Counted from the first letter of the stretch, positions 46,854-56,722 are shown. The stretch: DNA of 64,000 nt from SAR324 cluster bacterium (GCA_028281495.1 JANQJU010000020.1:186001-250000), one strand, 5' to 3'. A program made the numbers and translations. The notes: generated from the sequence alone by a model not told the origin.

Positions 46854-48839
46854 CTAGCTTCCCTTCTTTTTATTTTGCATTGAAAATTCTTCCTCCAGAA
46901 TAGCATTCATTTCTTTTAAACAAAGGGTTCTCCAATTCTCAGCTAAGTTTTTTTCTTGTTTTATTTTCTGTAGAGCCTGAACTAGAGAGTGAAGTCGATT
47001 TTGAGCAGCTTGACGGGTTTTTTCCAATGTTTCTGCATCGGTATTACATAGTTCGATAGTGAAATTGGTACTTTTTGACGTATTGTATATAGAGTGTAAC
47101 TTCAATAAACACTGGGGAAATGCGATTTTTAGGTGTTGCAACAGTATAGGGAAAGTGATGATTTCAAAATCTTCAATAGCATGGGTATAATTATGACTGA
47201 TTGAAGTATAGGGTGAGTTATAGCCTTCAAAATTGTCATCTTGATAAAAGAACGGGTTATTTCGATATTCGTTCCAAAAAGCATATTCACACCTTACGCC
47301 GTTGACGTTCCAGTATGATTTTTTGATATCCCATAGCCATGCTCCTGTTAAATTGCTGTTAGTCAAATCAACTTTTGATAGATCAGAATGACAAAGGTTA
47401 ACACTGGATAGATTACAGTTTGATAGGTTAGCTTCCCGGAAACTAGACGATGCTAAATCTGAGTGAGACAAGTCAGAAGAAGAAAGATCTGCTTTGTGAA
47501 AATCACAAGAATGAAAATTCACTTCTTTTAGATTCGAATGTTGTAATTTAGTACTCTGAAATCGTGAGTTGACAAAGTGTGCATTTGCCATTTGGCTCTC
47601 TTGTAAATTAGCACCCTGAAATTCGGCTTGATCAAAGGATGTTTCTCGCAGATCTGCTCTATGAAGTGAAGCCTGGCTAAAATCTGTTTGTAACATGTGC
47701 AGGCCTATCAGTGTTGTAGAGTTTAGATTTGTTCGATTAAATCGTGTTGCTGTCAAAAGAGTACTGTGAAAGTCACAGTGATTTAATTGAGCACCACTTA
47801 AATTAGCATTGGTAAAGTCAATCCCTATTAGCTTAGCTTTGGGCAAACTAATATTTGTTAAGATCGCTTGACGAAAAATAGCTCTACTTAGTTTAGCACT
47901 ATCGAGATTAGCACCCGTGAGATCTGCTTTAGTAAAATCGGCTTTTCTTAGGTCCGTTCCTCGTAGGTCTGTTTCTGCCAAATTAGCGCCCGTAAGATCT
48001 GCTTCACTGAAGTCGGTTTTTTGTAAATTAGCTTTATGAAAGTTCACTCCCTTTAATTCTGCGCCACGGAAGTCAAGGCCAACTAAAGAACCTCCCCGAA
48101 AATTGGCTTCACTGAAACCAGCAGCACGTAAATTTACTTGAGTCAAATTAGCTTTGCTTAAAGAAGCCCTTCGAAAATCAGTCCCTAGAAGGTTAGCACA
48201 ATGAAGTAAAGCCTTATTAAAATCAGCACCTTGAAAGTTAGCATGCCTTAGATCGGCATAACTTAGATTGGTACGCCTTAACTTGGCCAAATGAAGATCA
48301 GCTCCAATAAAATTTGCTCTTTGACAATTTGCATTGCTTAGATCAACGCCATACATTTCACTTCCTTGAAGGTTGGCGTTTTGAAGGTCTGTACCTCGCA
48401 AATCTGCATTGCAGAGCTTAGCCTGTCTCAAGTCAGCATACCTGAAAATTGTGTTGGTGAGATATGCTTCTAAAATGTAAGCTCCTATACAACAGCTCTG
48501 GCTTAAGTTTGAAGAAGTAAGGTCAGCTTCAGTCAAATCTGTGCTACGTAAAAGCGTTTGAATAAGCAGAGCTTCACTTAGGTTAGCTTCGCCAAGATTG
48601 GCCTCACTTAAATCTGCTTTGCTCAAATCTGAACCTTTTAGATTTGTTCCTTGTAGGTTCGCCCTTTGTAGAATGGTACCTTGTAAATTGGCATTACTTA
48701 AATTCACCTTTTGTAAATCTAACTCACTAAGATCCATATTGCTTAAATCTTCTTGTTGCAAGTCAGCAAACTCACCCCACTCTCCTTCAGAAGCCAACCA
48801 TTCATGGTGTAATCTTAAAATCTCTTTCAACTGTCGCAT
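46854..48839 (-). CDS. Giant pentapeptide-repeat protein
   Basis: About 661 residues from the ATG at 48839, which has AGGG upstream; the frame is open to a TTG at 48878. A short N-terminal helix (RQLKEILRLHHEWLASEGEW) precedes roughly 95-100 consecutive pentapeptide repeats of A(D/N)LXX type, such as ANLQGTDLRGTDL-like runs and ADLTGANLDSAKL. Such repeats fold into a right-handed quadrilateral beta-helix. After the repeats, from about residue 520, is a non-repeat C-terminal part with WDIKKSYWNVNGV and a helical end (TRQAAQNRLHSLVQALQKIK). Function is not shown; the family includes gyrase-protecting DNA mimics as well as structural and effector proteins. It converges on atpE. Confidence 0.88.
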   Translation of the reverse strand: MRQLKEILRLHHEWLASEGEWGEFADLQQEDLSNMDLSELDLQKVNLSNANLQGTILQRANLQGTNLKGSDLSKADLSEANLGEANLSEALLIQTLLRSTDLTEADLTSSNLSQSCCIGAYILEAYLTNTIFRYADLRQAKLCNADLRGTDLQNANLQGSEMYGVDLSNANCQRANFIGADLHLAKLRRTNLSYADLRHANFQGADFNKALLHCANLLGTDFRRASLSKANLTQVNLRAAGFSEANFRGGSLVGLDFRGAELKGVNFHKANLQKTDFSEADLTGANLAETDLRGTDLRKADFTKADLTGANLDSAKLSRAIFRQAILTNISLPKAKLIGIDFTNANLSGAQLNHCDFHSTLLTATRFNRTNLNSTTLIGLHMLQTDFSQASLHRADLRETSFDQAEFQGANLQESQMANAHFVNSRFQSTKLQHSNLKEVNFHSCDFHKADLSSSDLSHSDLASSSFREANLSNCNLSSVNLCHSDLSKVDLTNSNLTGAWLWDIKKSYWNVNGVRCEYAFWNEYRNNPFFYQDDNFEGYNSPYTSISHNYTHAIEDFEIITFPILLQHLKIAFPQCLLKLHSIYNTSKSTNFTIELCNTDAETLEKTRQAAQNRLHSLVQALQKIKQEKNLAENWRTLCLKEMNAILEEEFSMQNKKKGS

Positions 48840-48892
48840 TTCTGACCCTGTGAGATAAAAAGCATACAGACCCAACAATCCATTTTCCTATT

Positions 48893-49897
48893 TTGAATCA
48901 TTTTCTCATATTGTACAAATGCGAGAAATCCTTGATTCGGTTGGCCAAAAACTTGCTAGATGGTAAAGAGTATGAAAGATTGTTCCGTTATTTCAATAGA
49001 ATGCGAGACATCAAGAGAGTGAAAATGATTGATTCAAAAAAGGAATGTGGATACTCCTTTACCAACAAGCAATTTTTGTTAAGTCCTGAAGCAGCAATCC
49101 TTCGAAGTTTGGCCCAATCACTATATCCAGATTATTTAGCGCGAATGCTTCGCGAGGGAAAAGATGTAGAACCAGTTTCAGTTCCAGTTTTGGATGAAAA
49201 ATTTGTCCGAAGCAGTGAAGCCATTTGGTTCCGAGTTTTATCTGAGACAATTTACGCAGAAATCATTTTAAGACAAGAAAAGATTCGTCATACAGTCGTT
49301 TGGTTTGGTTCAGCACGTTTAGGAACTGATAATTTTCGATCAGAGGTTCATGGGCTGCCTGATTATATGCAGCAAGCTGTAGATTTAGCGGAGAAATTTA
49401 CGAAGTGGTCCTTAGAGCAAGGAAATAACGAAAATCCTCAACCTTTTGTCATTTGTACTGGTGCTGGTCCTGGAATCATGCAGGCTGGGAATCTTGGAGC
49501 GAAGAAGGCGGGTGGCCGGTCCATAGGACTCAATATCCAGTTGCCTCACGAATCAGGAAGTAATCCTTACATTAGCAAAGAAATTTCGTTTAGTTTTCAA
49601 TATTTTTTTACACGAAAATTTCATTTTTTGCGAAGAGCTCGCGCTGCCGTAGTTTTCCCAGGCGGTTTTGGTAGTATGGATGAGTTGTTTGAATCGCTTA
49701 CGCTCATTCAAACCGAAAAAATGGCGCCCATTAAAATAATTCTTTTTGGGATAAAATTCTGGAAAGAGGTCGTTAATATGGAAAAATTGGTAGAATATGG
49801 AACCATATCTAAAAAAGATTTATCTCTTTTTGAATACCAGGATGATGTAAATTTGGCCTTTCAATCACTAACCCAAGAACTGAAAAATTTTCTATAA
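48893..49897 (+). CDS. LOG family (lysine decarboxylase-like) protein
   Basis: A 334-residue Rossmann-fold protein. The LOG motif is PGGFGSMDELFESLTLIQ, with the nucleotide-binding sequence CTGAGPGIMQAGNLGAKKAG and RSIGLNIQLPHE. LOG proteins are nucleoside 5'-monophosphate phosphoribohydrolases; PpnN-like members of about this length cleave purine nucleotides. This one is longer than the 190-residue plant type and has an N-terminal helical extension up to about residue 85. The first codon of the frame is TTG; the ATG at 49025 (MIDSKKECG, with GAGAG upstream) may be the real start. It is followed by the SLC13 transporter. Confidence 0.85.
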   Translation: MNHFLILYKCEKSLIRLAKNLLDGKEYERLFRYFNRMRDIKRVKMIDSKKECGYSFTNKQFLLSPEAAILRSLAQSLYPDYLARMLREGKDVEPVSVPVLDEKFVRSSEAIWFRVLSETIYAEIILRQEKIRHTVVWFGSARLGTDNFRSEVHGLPDYMQQAVDLAEKFTKWSLEQGNNENPQPFVICTGAGPGIMQAGNLGAKKAGGRSIGLNIQLPHESGSNPYISKEISFSFQYFFTRKFHFLRRARAAVVFPGGFGSMDELFESLTLIQTEKMAPIKIILFGIKFWKEVVNMEKLVEYGTISKKDLSLFEYQDDVNLAFQSLTQELKNFL

Positions 49898-49942
49898 CTC
49901 GAAACTCCCTCCTTTTTTTATATTTCTTCAGAAATTTCCAAA

Positions 49943-51718
49943 ATGTTTGAACCCGTTGTTACTGCCATTGTTTTAGGTGTTCTAATTATTGCTCTAATTT
50001 GGGAAATCGCATCTCCGGCGTTCTTGATGTTGGGGGCAGCAATCATATTTATGGTGTTGGGAATTGTAGAAACTCGTCAAGCAATTTCTGGTTTCTCTAA
50101 TCCAGCAATGCTAACAGTTGCTGCTTTATTTGTCGTTGCTTCTGGTTTGGAACGCACAAATGCGTTCTATTTCCTCGCTCAAAGCCTCTTTGGAATGAAT
50201 TCTAGTTTAAAGGTTTCACTAATTCGAGTGGTTGGGTTATCTGGGCTTAGTTCAATTTTTTTGAATAATACCACCATTGTCAGCATGTTTACACCAACGC
50301 TATTAAGTTGGTCGAAATTGCGGAATTTCTCTGTTTCCTTTTTTTTGATGCCGATGTCTTTTATCGTAATTTTAGGAGGGTTATCTTCTTTAGTCGGCAC
50401 TTCGACAAATTTGTTAGTGCACGGATTCATGGAAGACCATGGGATTAAAGGAATGGGAATGTTTGAATTGGCTTGGTTCGGGATACCAGCAATGCTTTGT
50501 GGTGTTACATACTTATTCTTTTTCAGTACAAAGATTTTACCCGGCAAAGAAGATTTTATTTCTGAAGTAGTTGAAGCCGAAAAAAAATATATATGCGATG
50601 TTATTATTACAGCAGGGTGCAGGCTGATAGGCTCTACGATTGAAGAAGCTGGTCTCCGTCATTTAGAAGGGTTATTCCTTGCTAATATTGAACGTAAAGA
50701 AGAGCTAATTGGTCCGGTCTCTCCACGAGAACGGTTGGAAGAAGGAGATCGATTAATTTTTGCAGGCCGTGTGGGAACTATCAATCAAATTCAACAGATA
50801 CCAGGAGTAGTGCCAGCTTACCAAGAACACTTTACAATGAAGCATCTCCATTCAAGATTAAAACTATTCGAAGTTGTGATTTCTTATTCATCTCCATTAG
50901 TTGGCAGGACCTTAAGAGATATACAATTTCGAACCCGTTACAATGCTGCTGTATTGGCAGTGCACAGGCCGGAAACTCAGTTGGATTCAAAACTAGGAGA
51001 TATCGTGTTCAGGGCAGGAGATGTTTTGTTAGTTGAAGCAGAAAATAAATTCTATCAACAATGGCGCTATTCTAAAGATTTTTTCCTTGTTTCCCAGGCA
51101 GATGGAAAGCCGGAGAAACCATCAAATTACAGTTTCCGAGCACATGCCATTGTCGCAACAATGATTTTGTCAGTAACTTTTTTTAATGTACCTATATTGC
51201 ATAGTGTATTTATTGCAGCAGTTGCGATGGTTTTATTTGGTTGCATCTCCCTCTCTGAAGCCAAAGAGACAATTTTTCGAGAGTTTAATATACTAGTGTT
51301 AATTGCTTCAGCATTTGGAGTCGGGTATGCAATTGAGTCTAGTGGCTTGGCTCAAATTATAGCAGATTTTATTATTTACCAAATGGAAGGAATGAAACCC
51401 GTCTTTGTATTAGGAATCATCGTGGTATTGACGTCTATCTTTACAGAATTTGTAACAAACAATGCAGCAGCAGCGATAATGTTTCCAGTAGGCATTGCTA
51501 GTGCTGAAACACTTGGTGTAGATCCCCGGCCTTTTGCCTTAGCCATTGCTATTGCAGCTTCTTTATGTTTTATCACTCCGTTTGGCTATCAGACAAATCT
51601 GATCGTATACGGCCCAGGGAACTACCAATTTAAAGATTATACGCGTCTTGGCCTTCCTCTCAAACTGATTACGGTAATCTTATGTATACTACTAGTACCA
51701 AATTTGTGGCCACTTTGA
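49943..51718 (+). CDS. SLC13-type anion/dicarboxylate transporter with two RCK-C domains
   Basis: A 591-residue membrane protein of the DASS/SLC13 group. Spans include VTAIVLGVLIIALIWEIA, AFLMLGAAIIFMVLGIV-like helices and the SNPAMLTVAALFVVASGL segment. The family signature regions are NNTTIVSMFTPTLLSW with SSLVGTSTNLLVHGFM, and TEFVTNNAAAAIMFPVGIA with FITPFGYQTNLIVYGPGNY in the second half. Two TrkA-C/RCK-C domains lie between the halves (residues about 210-290 and 295-390; AGCRLIGSTIEEAGLRHLEG, VVISYSSPLVGRTLRDIQF). Substrate may be sulfate, citrate or other dicarboxylates. It is downstream of the LOG gene with a 45-base gap. Confidence 0.88.
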   Translation: MFEPVVTAIVLGVLIIALIWEIASPAFLMLGAAIIFMVLGIVETRQAISGFSNPAMLTVAALFVVASGLERTNAFYFLAQSLFGMNSSLKVSLIRVVGLSGLSSIFLNNTTIVSMFTPTLLSWSKLRNFSVSFFLMPMSFIVILGGLSSLVGTSTNLLVHGFMEDHGIKGMGMFELAWFGIPAMLCGVTYLFFFSTKILPGKEDFISEVVEAEKKYICDVIITAGCRLIGSTIEEAGLRHLEGLFLANIERKEELIGPVSPRERLEEGDRLIFAGRVGTINQIQQIPGVVPAYQEHFTMKHLHSRLKLFEVVISYSSPLVGRTLRDIQFRTRYNAAVLAVHRPETQLDSKLGDIVFRAGDVLLVEAENKFYQQWRYSKDFFLVSQADGKPEKPSNYSFRAHAIVATMILSVTFFNVPILHSVFIAAVAMVLFGCISLSEAKETIFREFNILVLIASAFGVGYAIESSGLAQIIADFIIYQMEGMKPVFVLGIIVVLTSIFTEFVTNNAAAAIMFPVGIASAETLGVDPRPFALAIAIAASLCFITPFGYQTNLIVYGPGNYQFKDYTRLGLPLKLITVILCILLVPNLWPL

Positions 51719-51734
51719 TAAGAAATTTGAGAGA

Positions 51735-51758
51735 GGCCTCAATGGAGGTTCTATTTTT
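51735..51758 (+). terminator. Possible terminator after SLC13 transporter
   Basis: GGCCTC, loop AATG and GAGGTT can form a 6-pair stem that includes two G-U pairs, followed by CTATTTTT. It starts 17 bases after the transporter stop. The weak stem makes this tentative. Confidence 0.35.
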
Positions 51759-51878
51759 GCATAAGGGTATATGGAAAGACTTCGGGGGCTTCAGTCAATA
51801 AATCTGAGGAAAATTGTTATTCAAGAAATAAAGCTTTGAGTTAATTCGGTCTGAGAACCTTGTTGAATAGGAAAATGT

Positions 51879-52844
51879 ATGAAGCGATTATGTTTGATTG
51901 GTCTAATGTTAGTCGTTGCATTGGAACTATATGCTGCTCCAAAACAGCCTGAAGGGTTGATTTTGTATGAAAAATTGGGATCTAACGTGTTGGTAGTAGA
52001 CAAATCTCAATGTTCATTGAGTATCTACCAATACATTAATTCATGGCACAAAGTCCGTCAATTCGATTGCACAACAGGGCGTAGAAAAGGAGATAAACGC
52101 CGAGAAGGTGATCTTAAAACTCCAACTGGACTTTATTTTATTACCAATTCTTGGACCGGAAGTGAACTCATCCGACAATATGGTTCTTCTGCTAAAATCT
52201 ATGGTGCTGGAGCTTACGAGTTAGATTATCCCAACCACTTGGATGTAACACTATATAATAAAAATGGTTCTGGAATTTGGTTGCATGGAACAGACAAAGA
52301 AGAGCCAGTTGCCACGAGAGGCTGTATTGCCACGAGTAATTCAGATTTACTATCTATTGGAAAGTATATTACTTTAGAGAAAACGCCATTGATTATTGAA
52401 GAAAAAGTATCTTATTTGCCAGAGAAAGATGTACACGAGATTAGGAAAAAATTACTAACTTTTTTAGAGTCATGGCGCTTAGCTTGGGAATCAAATACTG
52501 AAAATTATTTGCAATTCTATTCTCAGGAATTTAAGACAAAGAAATATAATTATCAAGAATGGCGTAAATTTAAACGATTTATCAATAAAAAAAATAAGAA
52601 CCGTCAAGTGTCTTTTGAAGATATTGTGATTCTAAAAGCGAAAGGAGTGTATAACATTCAGTTTACTCAGCATTATGCATCAACTGGCACTAACGATGTT
52701 GGAAGGAAATACCTGTATGTTATAGATACAAAAGGAAAATTTAGTATTATAAGTGAAACCTGGGAAACATTGCCGGAGGTTCCTTCTACACCTTCTGGGC
52801 AATATATTACAGATGCGAACAAAAAAACTGCTAAGGGGATTTAA
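51879..52844 (+). CDS. L,D-transpeptidase with C-terminal NTF2-like domain
   Basis: Periplasmic enzyme of the YkuD family, 321 residues, that would cross-link peptidoglycan or attach proteins to it. The signal peptide is KRLCLIGLMLVVALELYAA. The YkuD catalytic domain spans about residues 35-170 with the His/Cys motif: IWLHGTDKEEP and ATRGCIATSNSD (catalytic Cys in RGC). From about 190 a second domain (LESWRLAWESNTENYLQFYS ... YVIDTKGKFSIISETWE) has the SnoaL/NTF2-like look found in YafK-type proteins. AGGAAA precedes the ATG. Its stop shares a TTAA with the argB stop on the other strand. Confidence 0.9.
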   Translation: MKRLCLIGLMLVVALELYAAPKQPEGLILYEKLGSNVLVVDKSQCSLSIYQYINSWHKVRQFDCTTGRRKGDKRREGDLKTPTGLYFITNSWTGSELIRQYGSSAKIYGAGAYELDYPNHLDVTLYNKNGSGIWLHGTDKEEPVATRGCIATSNSDLLSIGKYITLEKTPLIIEEKVSYLPEKDVHEIRKKLLTFLESWRLAWESNTENYLQFYSQEFKTKKYNYQEWRKFKRFINKKNKNRQVSFEDIVILKAKGVYNIQFTQHYASTGTNDVGRKYLYVIDTKGKFSIISETWETLPEVPSTPSGQYITDANKKTAKGI

Positions 52845-53695
52845 GGTACTATCTTTGTTCCTATACCTTCATCGGTGAAAAGTTCAGCAATAACTGCATG
52901 AGGATCTGTTCCATTGATGACATGTGCAGAGGGAACTCCATAAGATACTGTATACATGACGGCTTGAGCCTTAGGTACCATTCCACCTTGAATTGTTCCT
53001 TCAGATATCAATCTACTAACTTCTTGTGTTTTTAATATAGATTGAAGTTGGTTATTGATAAGTATTCCATCAACATCGGTCATAAAAATAATTTTGTTAG
53101 CTTTAAGTGCTACTGCAATGTAAGAGGCTACTGTGTCTGCATTTACATTGTATGTAGTGCCATCTTTACCTAATCCAATCGGCGATATAACAGGCAGGAA
53201 GCCTTCTCTTAATAAAACTTCAAGAACTTCTGGATTTGTCTTTTCGATCTCACCGACATAACCTAAATCGATTCCTTTTCGATGTTTCTTTTTTTTTGCT
53301 TCAATAAGATTGCCATCTTTTCCACTTAAACCCACAGCTTTACCTCCAAAGGTATTAATATGAGCAATGATTTCTTTATTAATCGTTCCTGAAAGAACCA
53401 TCTCAGCTACCTTTAAATTTTCTGCACTTGTCACCCGTAAACCATCAATAAATGAAACCTTCTGTCCTAATTTCTCCATAGCGTGACTTACCTCTGGTCC
53501 TCCGCCATGCACGATTACCGGTTTAAGGCCTAACGACTGCAAAAGAATAATATCTTGGGCAAAACTGACCTTGAGGTTTTCTTCAATCATGGCTGCACCA
53601 CCATATTTAATCACAACAATTTTATTTGAAAATTTGTTGATATAAGAAAGTGCTTCGATTAGAAGCTCTCTCTTTTCTTTATTTGGAATTTTCAT
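52841..53695 (-). CDS. argB: Acetylglutamate kinase
   Basis: Phosphorylates N-acetylglutamate in arginine synthesis, 284 residues. The amino-acid kinase motifs are VIKYGGAAM, VHGGGPEVSHAMEKLGQK, GLSGKDGN and NVNADTVASYIAVAL with MTDVDGIL. The final segment GGMVPKAQAVMYTVSYGVPS is also typical. It overlaps the end of the FHA/vWA-like gene by 17 bases and shares stop-codon bases with the convergent L,D-transpeptidase gene. No other arg genes are near. Confidence 0.96.
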   Translation of the reverse strand: MKIPNKEKRELLIEALSYINKFSNKIVVIKYGGAAMIEENLKVSFAQDIILLQSLGLKPVIVHGGGPEVSHAMEKLGQKVSFIDGLRVTSAENLKVAEMVLSGTINKEIIAHINTFGGKAVGLSGKDGNLIEAKKKKHRKGIDLGYVGEIEKTNPEVLEVLLREGFLPVISPIGLGKDGTTYNVNADTVASYIAVALKANKIIFMTDVDGILINNQLQSILKTQEVSRLISEGTIQGGMVPKAQAVMYTVSYGVPSAHVINGTDPHAVIAELFTDEGIGTKIVP

Positions 53696-55445
53696 ATGAC
53701 CTTATTGCAATTTTAGATTTATCTAACTTTAAATTTACAACAGTACGAAACCGTAAACGACATGTATCAAATGAAATTTCATCTCCGTCTTTCAAAAACC
53801 TTTGTTCTACACGTCGTCGATTGACAAAAGAGCCTTCTTGAATACTCAAATCTTGCAGTTTATATTGGCCTCCAATACGCATAATTTTTGCATGACGTGG
53901 TGCGATATTTAAACTTTCAAGTACAATACTATTCGTTTTAGAACGACCAAGAAAGGTAACATTTTTAACCAAGTAATATTCTTGTTTAGTCGCTTCATTT
54001 ACAAGCATACCAATACCTCTCCGAATAGGACCACGAGGCTTATCAAAGTTCATTGTAATTGGAATTGATTCTTCTAATTCATCTTCCTCATAGAGTGGAA
54101 GAGATTCATTATGATTTACATACAGAAGTGTTAGTTCTCCAACATCTAAAATATCTCCGTTTTTTAGCAAAGTTCTACGTACACGCCTTCGATTGATTAG
54201 CAACGCATTCTTATAGTTTTTATCTTCAAGGAAAAACGAATGTTGCTCAGGAGTTAAGGTGACCTTACCTAAATTTGCTGATAACCTAAGATTTGCTTCA
54301 GTTTTAATGGAACTTAAAAAGTCTAATGTATATGGTTTTTCTTCTAAAGAAATCAATTGAGGGTGTTCGCCAGGAGTAACGACGTAGAACCCTGGCTGAT
54401 TGGGAACTTTAGAAAACCTAACGTTACGATTATAAAGAAATCCTAAACCCAAAGAAATAAGAACTGCTGCTATTAACAAAAACGGAAACGTCGCAGCTTT
54501 TTCAAAGTTTACTATACCTTTATGTTTTACATGATACTGAACAGTTTGATTATATTCTTTATTATGAACAGTGATTTCTATTTGATGTGGAATCGCTCCT
54601 AAGGCACTTTGGCTATAAACTAGAACATATTCATTTTGAATACGTTTTATCAAATCTTGTAGAAGTTCAGGAATGGCTTCAATAGCTTCCACTGTATAGA
54701 ATCGGCCATTTTCTGAAGTAGTAATCCTTTTAAGCCAGGAATCTGATTGAACAGATCCAATAAAAACAGTTACTAGAGATATATGGCGTGATGCAAGCAT
54801 GTGACGGATTTTTGCTTCATAGGCAGGGGATACCTGTTGAATAGAGTTTCCGGAAACTATAAGAATCAACCAGTTTCTTTTTCCAGAATAGGGAAAGGAT
54901 AGTAAGGGTACCGTGAGAAAGTCTTCGAATGAGTTAGAGTTTTCTGAATTAAACTTCATTTTACGAATTCTTTTTTGTAAATCTTCCAAATCCCCAATGA
55001 AATCACCAGTATTGGTAACTTGACTTATCCCTGCAAAAATACTGTCTGTTTCATTTTTACTTTGCGAAAAAGTAATAAAACTTTCTTTAATGGTAGGGAA
55101 AAGTTTTGAGTCAGCATTATGGTCGAGGTTTGCCAATAATGCGATGTTACGTTCCATAACTTGATCTTGATGAAGAAAATCAGAAAAAAGGGATGGCTTT
55201 CGATCAATTTTGAAGGCTATATTATTTGCTGACAAGCTAGGAACGTTTTGACTCTGGTCGTCTAAAATATCTAAAAAGAGATAGTAATTTCCTGCTAAAT
55301 GAGTCAGGTGAGTATCTATCCCTGTGATTTGAATATTCAAATCCTTAGCAATTCCTAAAGTTGTTAGGAACAAAAAGAAAAATCCAAAGAAAAATCCTCT
55401 ACGAATATTTGTTACAATAGCCTGTACAATGGCAGTTCTATTCAT
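53679..55445 (-). CDS. Membrane protein with vWA-like and two FHA domains
   Basis: A 588-residue protein with an N-terminal signal anchor (GFFFGFFFLFLTTLGIAKD). Residues 25-300 resemble a vWA/VIT-like fold (NIALLANLDHNADSKLFPTI, NWLILIVSGNSIQQVS, RHISLVTVFIGSV) in which the MIDAS metal motif DxSxS is not obvious. A transmembrane helix lies at about 322-342 (FPFLLIAAVLISLGLGFLY). Two FHA modules follow: one around LSANLGKVTLTPEQHSFFLE and LLINRRRVRRTLL, the other with FLGRSKTNSIVLESLNIAPR and H, which has the Gly-Arg, Ser and His needed for phosphothreonine binding. The domain order suggests signalling from outside to inside through phosphothreonine. It overlaps the next FHA gene by 4 bases. 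No kinase is nearby. Confidence 0.8.
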   Translation of the reverse strand: MNRTAIVQAIVTNIRRGFFFGFFFLFLTTLGIAKDLNIQITGIDTHLTHLAGNYYLFLDILDDQSQNVPSLSANNIAFKIDRKPSLFSDFLHQDQVMERNIALLANLDHNADSKLFPTIKESFITFSQSKNETDSIFAGISQVTNTGDFIGDLEDLQKRIRKMKFNSENSNSFEDFLTVPLLSFPYSGKRNWLILIVSGNSIQQVSPAYEAKIRHMLASRHISLVTVFIGSVQSDSWLKRITTSENGRFYTVEAIEAIPELLQDLIKRIQNEYVLVYSQSALGAIPHQIEITVHNKEYNQTVQYHVKHKGIVNFEKAATFPFLLIAAVLISLGLGFLYNRNVRFSKVPNQPGFYVVTPGEHPQLISLEEKPYTLDFLSSIKTEANLRLSANLGKVTLTPEQHSFFLEDKNYKNALLINRRRVRRTLLKNGDILDVGELTLLYVNHNESLPLYEEDELEESIPITMNFDKPRGPIRRGIGMLVNEATKQEYYLVKNVTFLGRSKTNSIVLESLNIAPRHAKIMRIGGQYKLQDLSIQEGSFVNRRRVEQRFLKDGDEISFDTCRLRFRTVVNLKLDKSKIAIRSYENSK

Positions 55446-56302
55446 GATATCTCACCGTATTGTAAAAGTGCAGTGCCGATCTTGATGATATCTCCATGCT
55501 TCATATTTTGTTGTTCTACAAGTCGGTAATTAACAAATACTTGGCCTCCAGGATAATCGTTAACGATGCTATAGTAGTCGTTATTTTTTACAATATAAGC
55601 ATGGTTTTCACAAACTTCAGAGTATCCTCTCAAAATAATGTCATTTTCAGGTAGGTAACCAAGAGAAAAGACATCTCTATCTAATAGATAAACTTGCCCT
55701 TCATTCCTGCCGGTCAATATTCGTAAATATGCATGAGATGAAAAAGTGCCGGTAAAAATCAAAGAGCAATGAAATAGAATCCCAAGTCCAATCATTCCAA
55801 GTAATTGTGCGAGATGAGTATTCGGAATAAAGGAGTAGAGTTCAAAAGAAATAGCCCCAAGTATGCCACCAATCATTCCGCTACATGCTTGGATTATGAT
55901 CCGTTTAGAAAGTGGTATTGTAAAGCTTGTGGCAGCTCCTAGGCAAAGCCCAAAGATAGTCCAACTGATTATTCGGATTCCAACAAAAGGGATATCTGCA
56001 GAAATTGCGATGAAGCTCTGACCAATAATAAAACTAATCAGACCACTGACGATACCTACAATAAATCCTAAAGTAACTTTCTTAGGCAATACAAAGAAGT
56101 TTCGTTGAATTAATGCCTCTTGGACATAAATGGTTATACCAATTCCCGCACCCATGAATATTCCTTCATAAATAAACTGGCTGAATAGTGGTAAAAAACC
56201 AAGATCTGCTTGTAGATAGAGGAATATTTGTACTAGAAACCAACTAAGGTTTCCTCCTATACTTCCAATGATGGCAGCATGAATGAAGCGTGATTTTTTC
56301 AT
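55442..56302 (-). CDS. Polytopic membrane protein with C-terminal FHA domain
   Basis: A 286-residue protein with several membrane helices in residues 8-195, for example GFLPLFSQFIYEGIFMGAGI, VTLGFIVGIVSGLISFIIG, IISWTIFGLCLGAATSFTI and LLGMIGLGILFHCSLIF. The last 90 residues form a cytoplasmic FHA-type domain (LRILTGRNEGQVYLLDRD, VFSLGYLPENDIILRGYSEV, NHAYI). The canonical Gly-Arg is Gly-Tyr here, so phosphopeptide binding may be weakened. The gene is the upstream partner of the vWA/FHA gene (4-base overlap). Function is unknown; a role in a signalling assembly is inferred. Confidence 0.78.
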   Translation of the reverse strand: MKKSRFIHAAIIGSIGGNLSWFLVQIFLYLQADLGFLPLFSQFIYEGIFMGAGIGITIYVQEALIQRNFFVLPKKVTLGFIVGIVSGLISFIIGQSFIAISADIPFVGIRIISWTIFGLCLGAATSFTIPLSKRIIIQACSGMIGGILGAISFELYSFIPNTHLAQLLGMIGLGILFHCSLIFTGTFSSHAYLRILTGRNEGQVYLLDRDVFSLGYLPENDIILRGYSEVCENHAYIVKNNDYYSIVNDYPGGQVFVNYRLVEQQNMKHGDIIKIGTALLQYGEIS

Positions 56303-56722
56303 ACTTATGTTTCAATTATAAAAGTTTTTAAAGCTTGGTGTAATCAATCTCAAATTTGTAACCAATTCTAAGCTTCAAGGAGATAACGACCAACTATAGA
56401 AATGAAGATCATGATTTCAGATATCGTATACTAAGACATTGGATGGTATAGAGATACCCTTGGCTTAAAATTTTAATGAAGCGGCGAGAAAGAGACCTCT
56501 TCTACAAGAAAGAAGAAGCCTGCATAGGTAGGGAGTAATAGAGGTAATAATGTGACAAAATCAAATAAACAATACTTTCAACTACAGCATAAAGCTTTCA
56601 TTAAATTGTACATATTTCTCCCCCTTAAAACCAACTACGTATCACTTTTAAACTATTGACTCAGAGTATAGCTTACTTTGTAAGTTTCTACTGAAAGAAC
56701 AAGAGATACTCAAGTGAAAGGT
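56303..56722. other. Intergenic region between FHA and ftsZ genes
   Basis: Both flanking genes are on the minus strand, so these 420 bases hold the ftsZ 3' end signals and the promoter of the FHA pair. I see no coding frame, RNA gene or strong hairpin. The stretch is AT-rich with purine-rich runs near 56480-56510. Confidence 0.5.
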
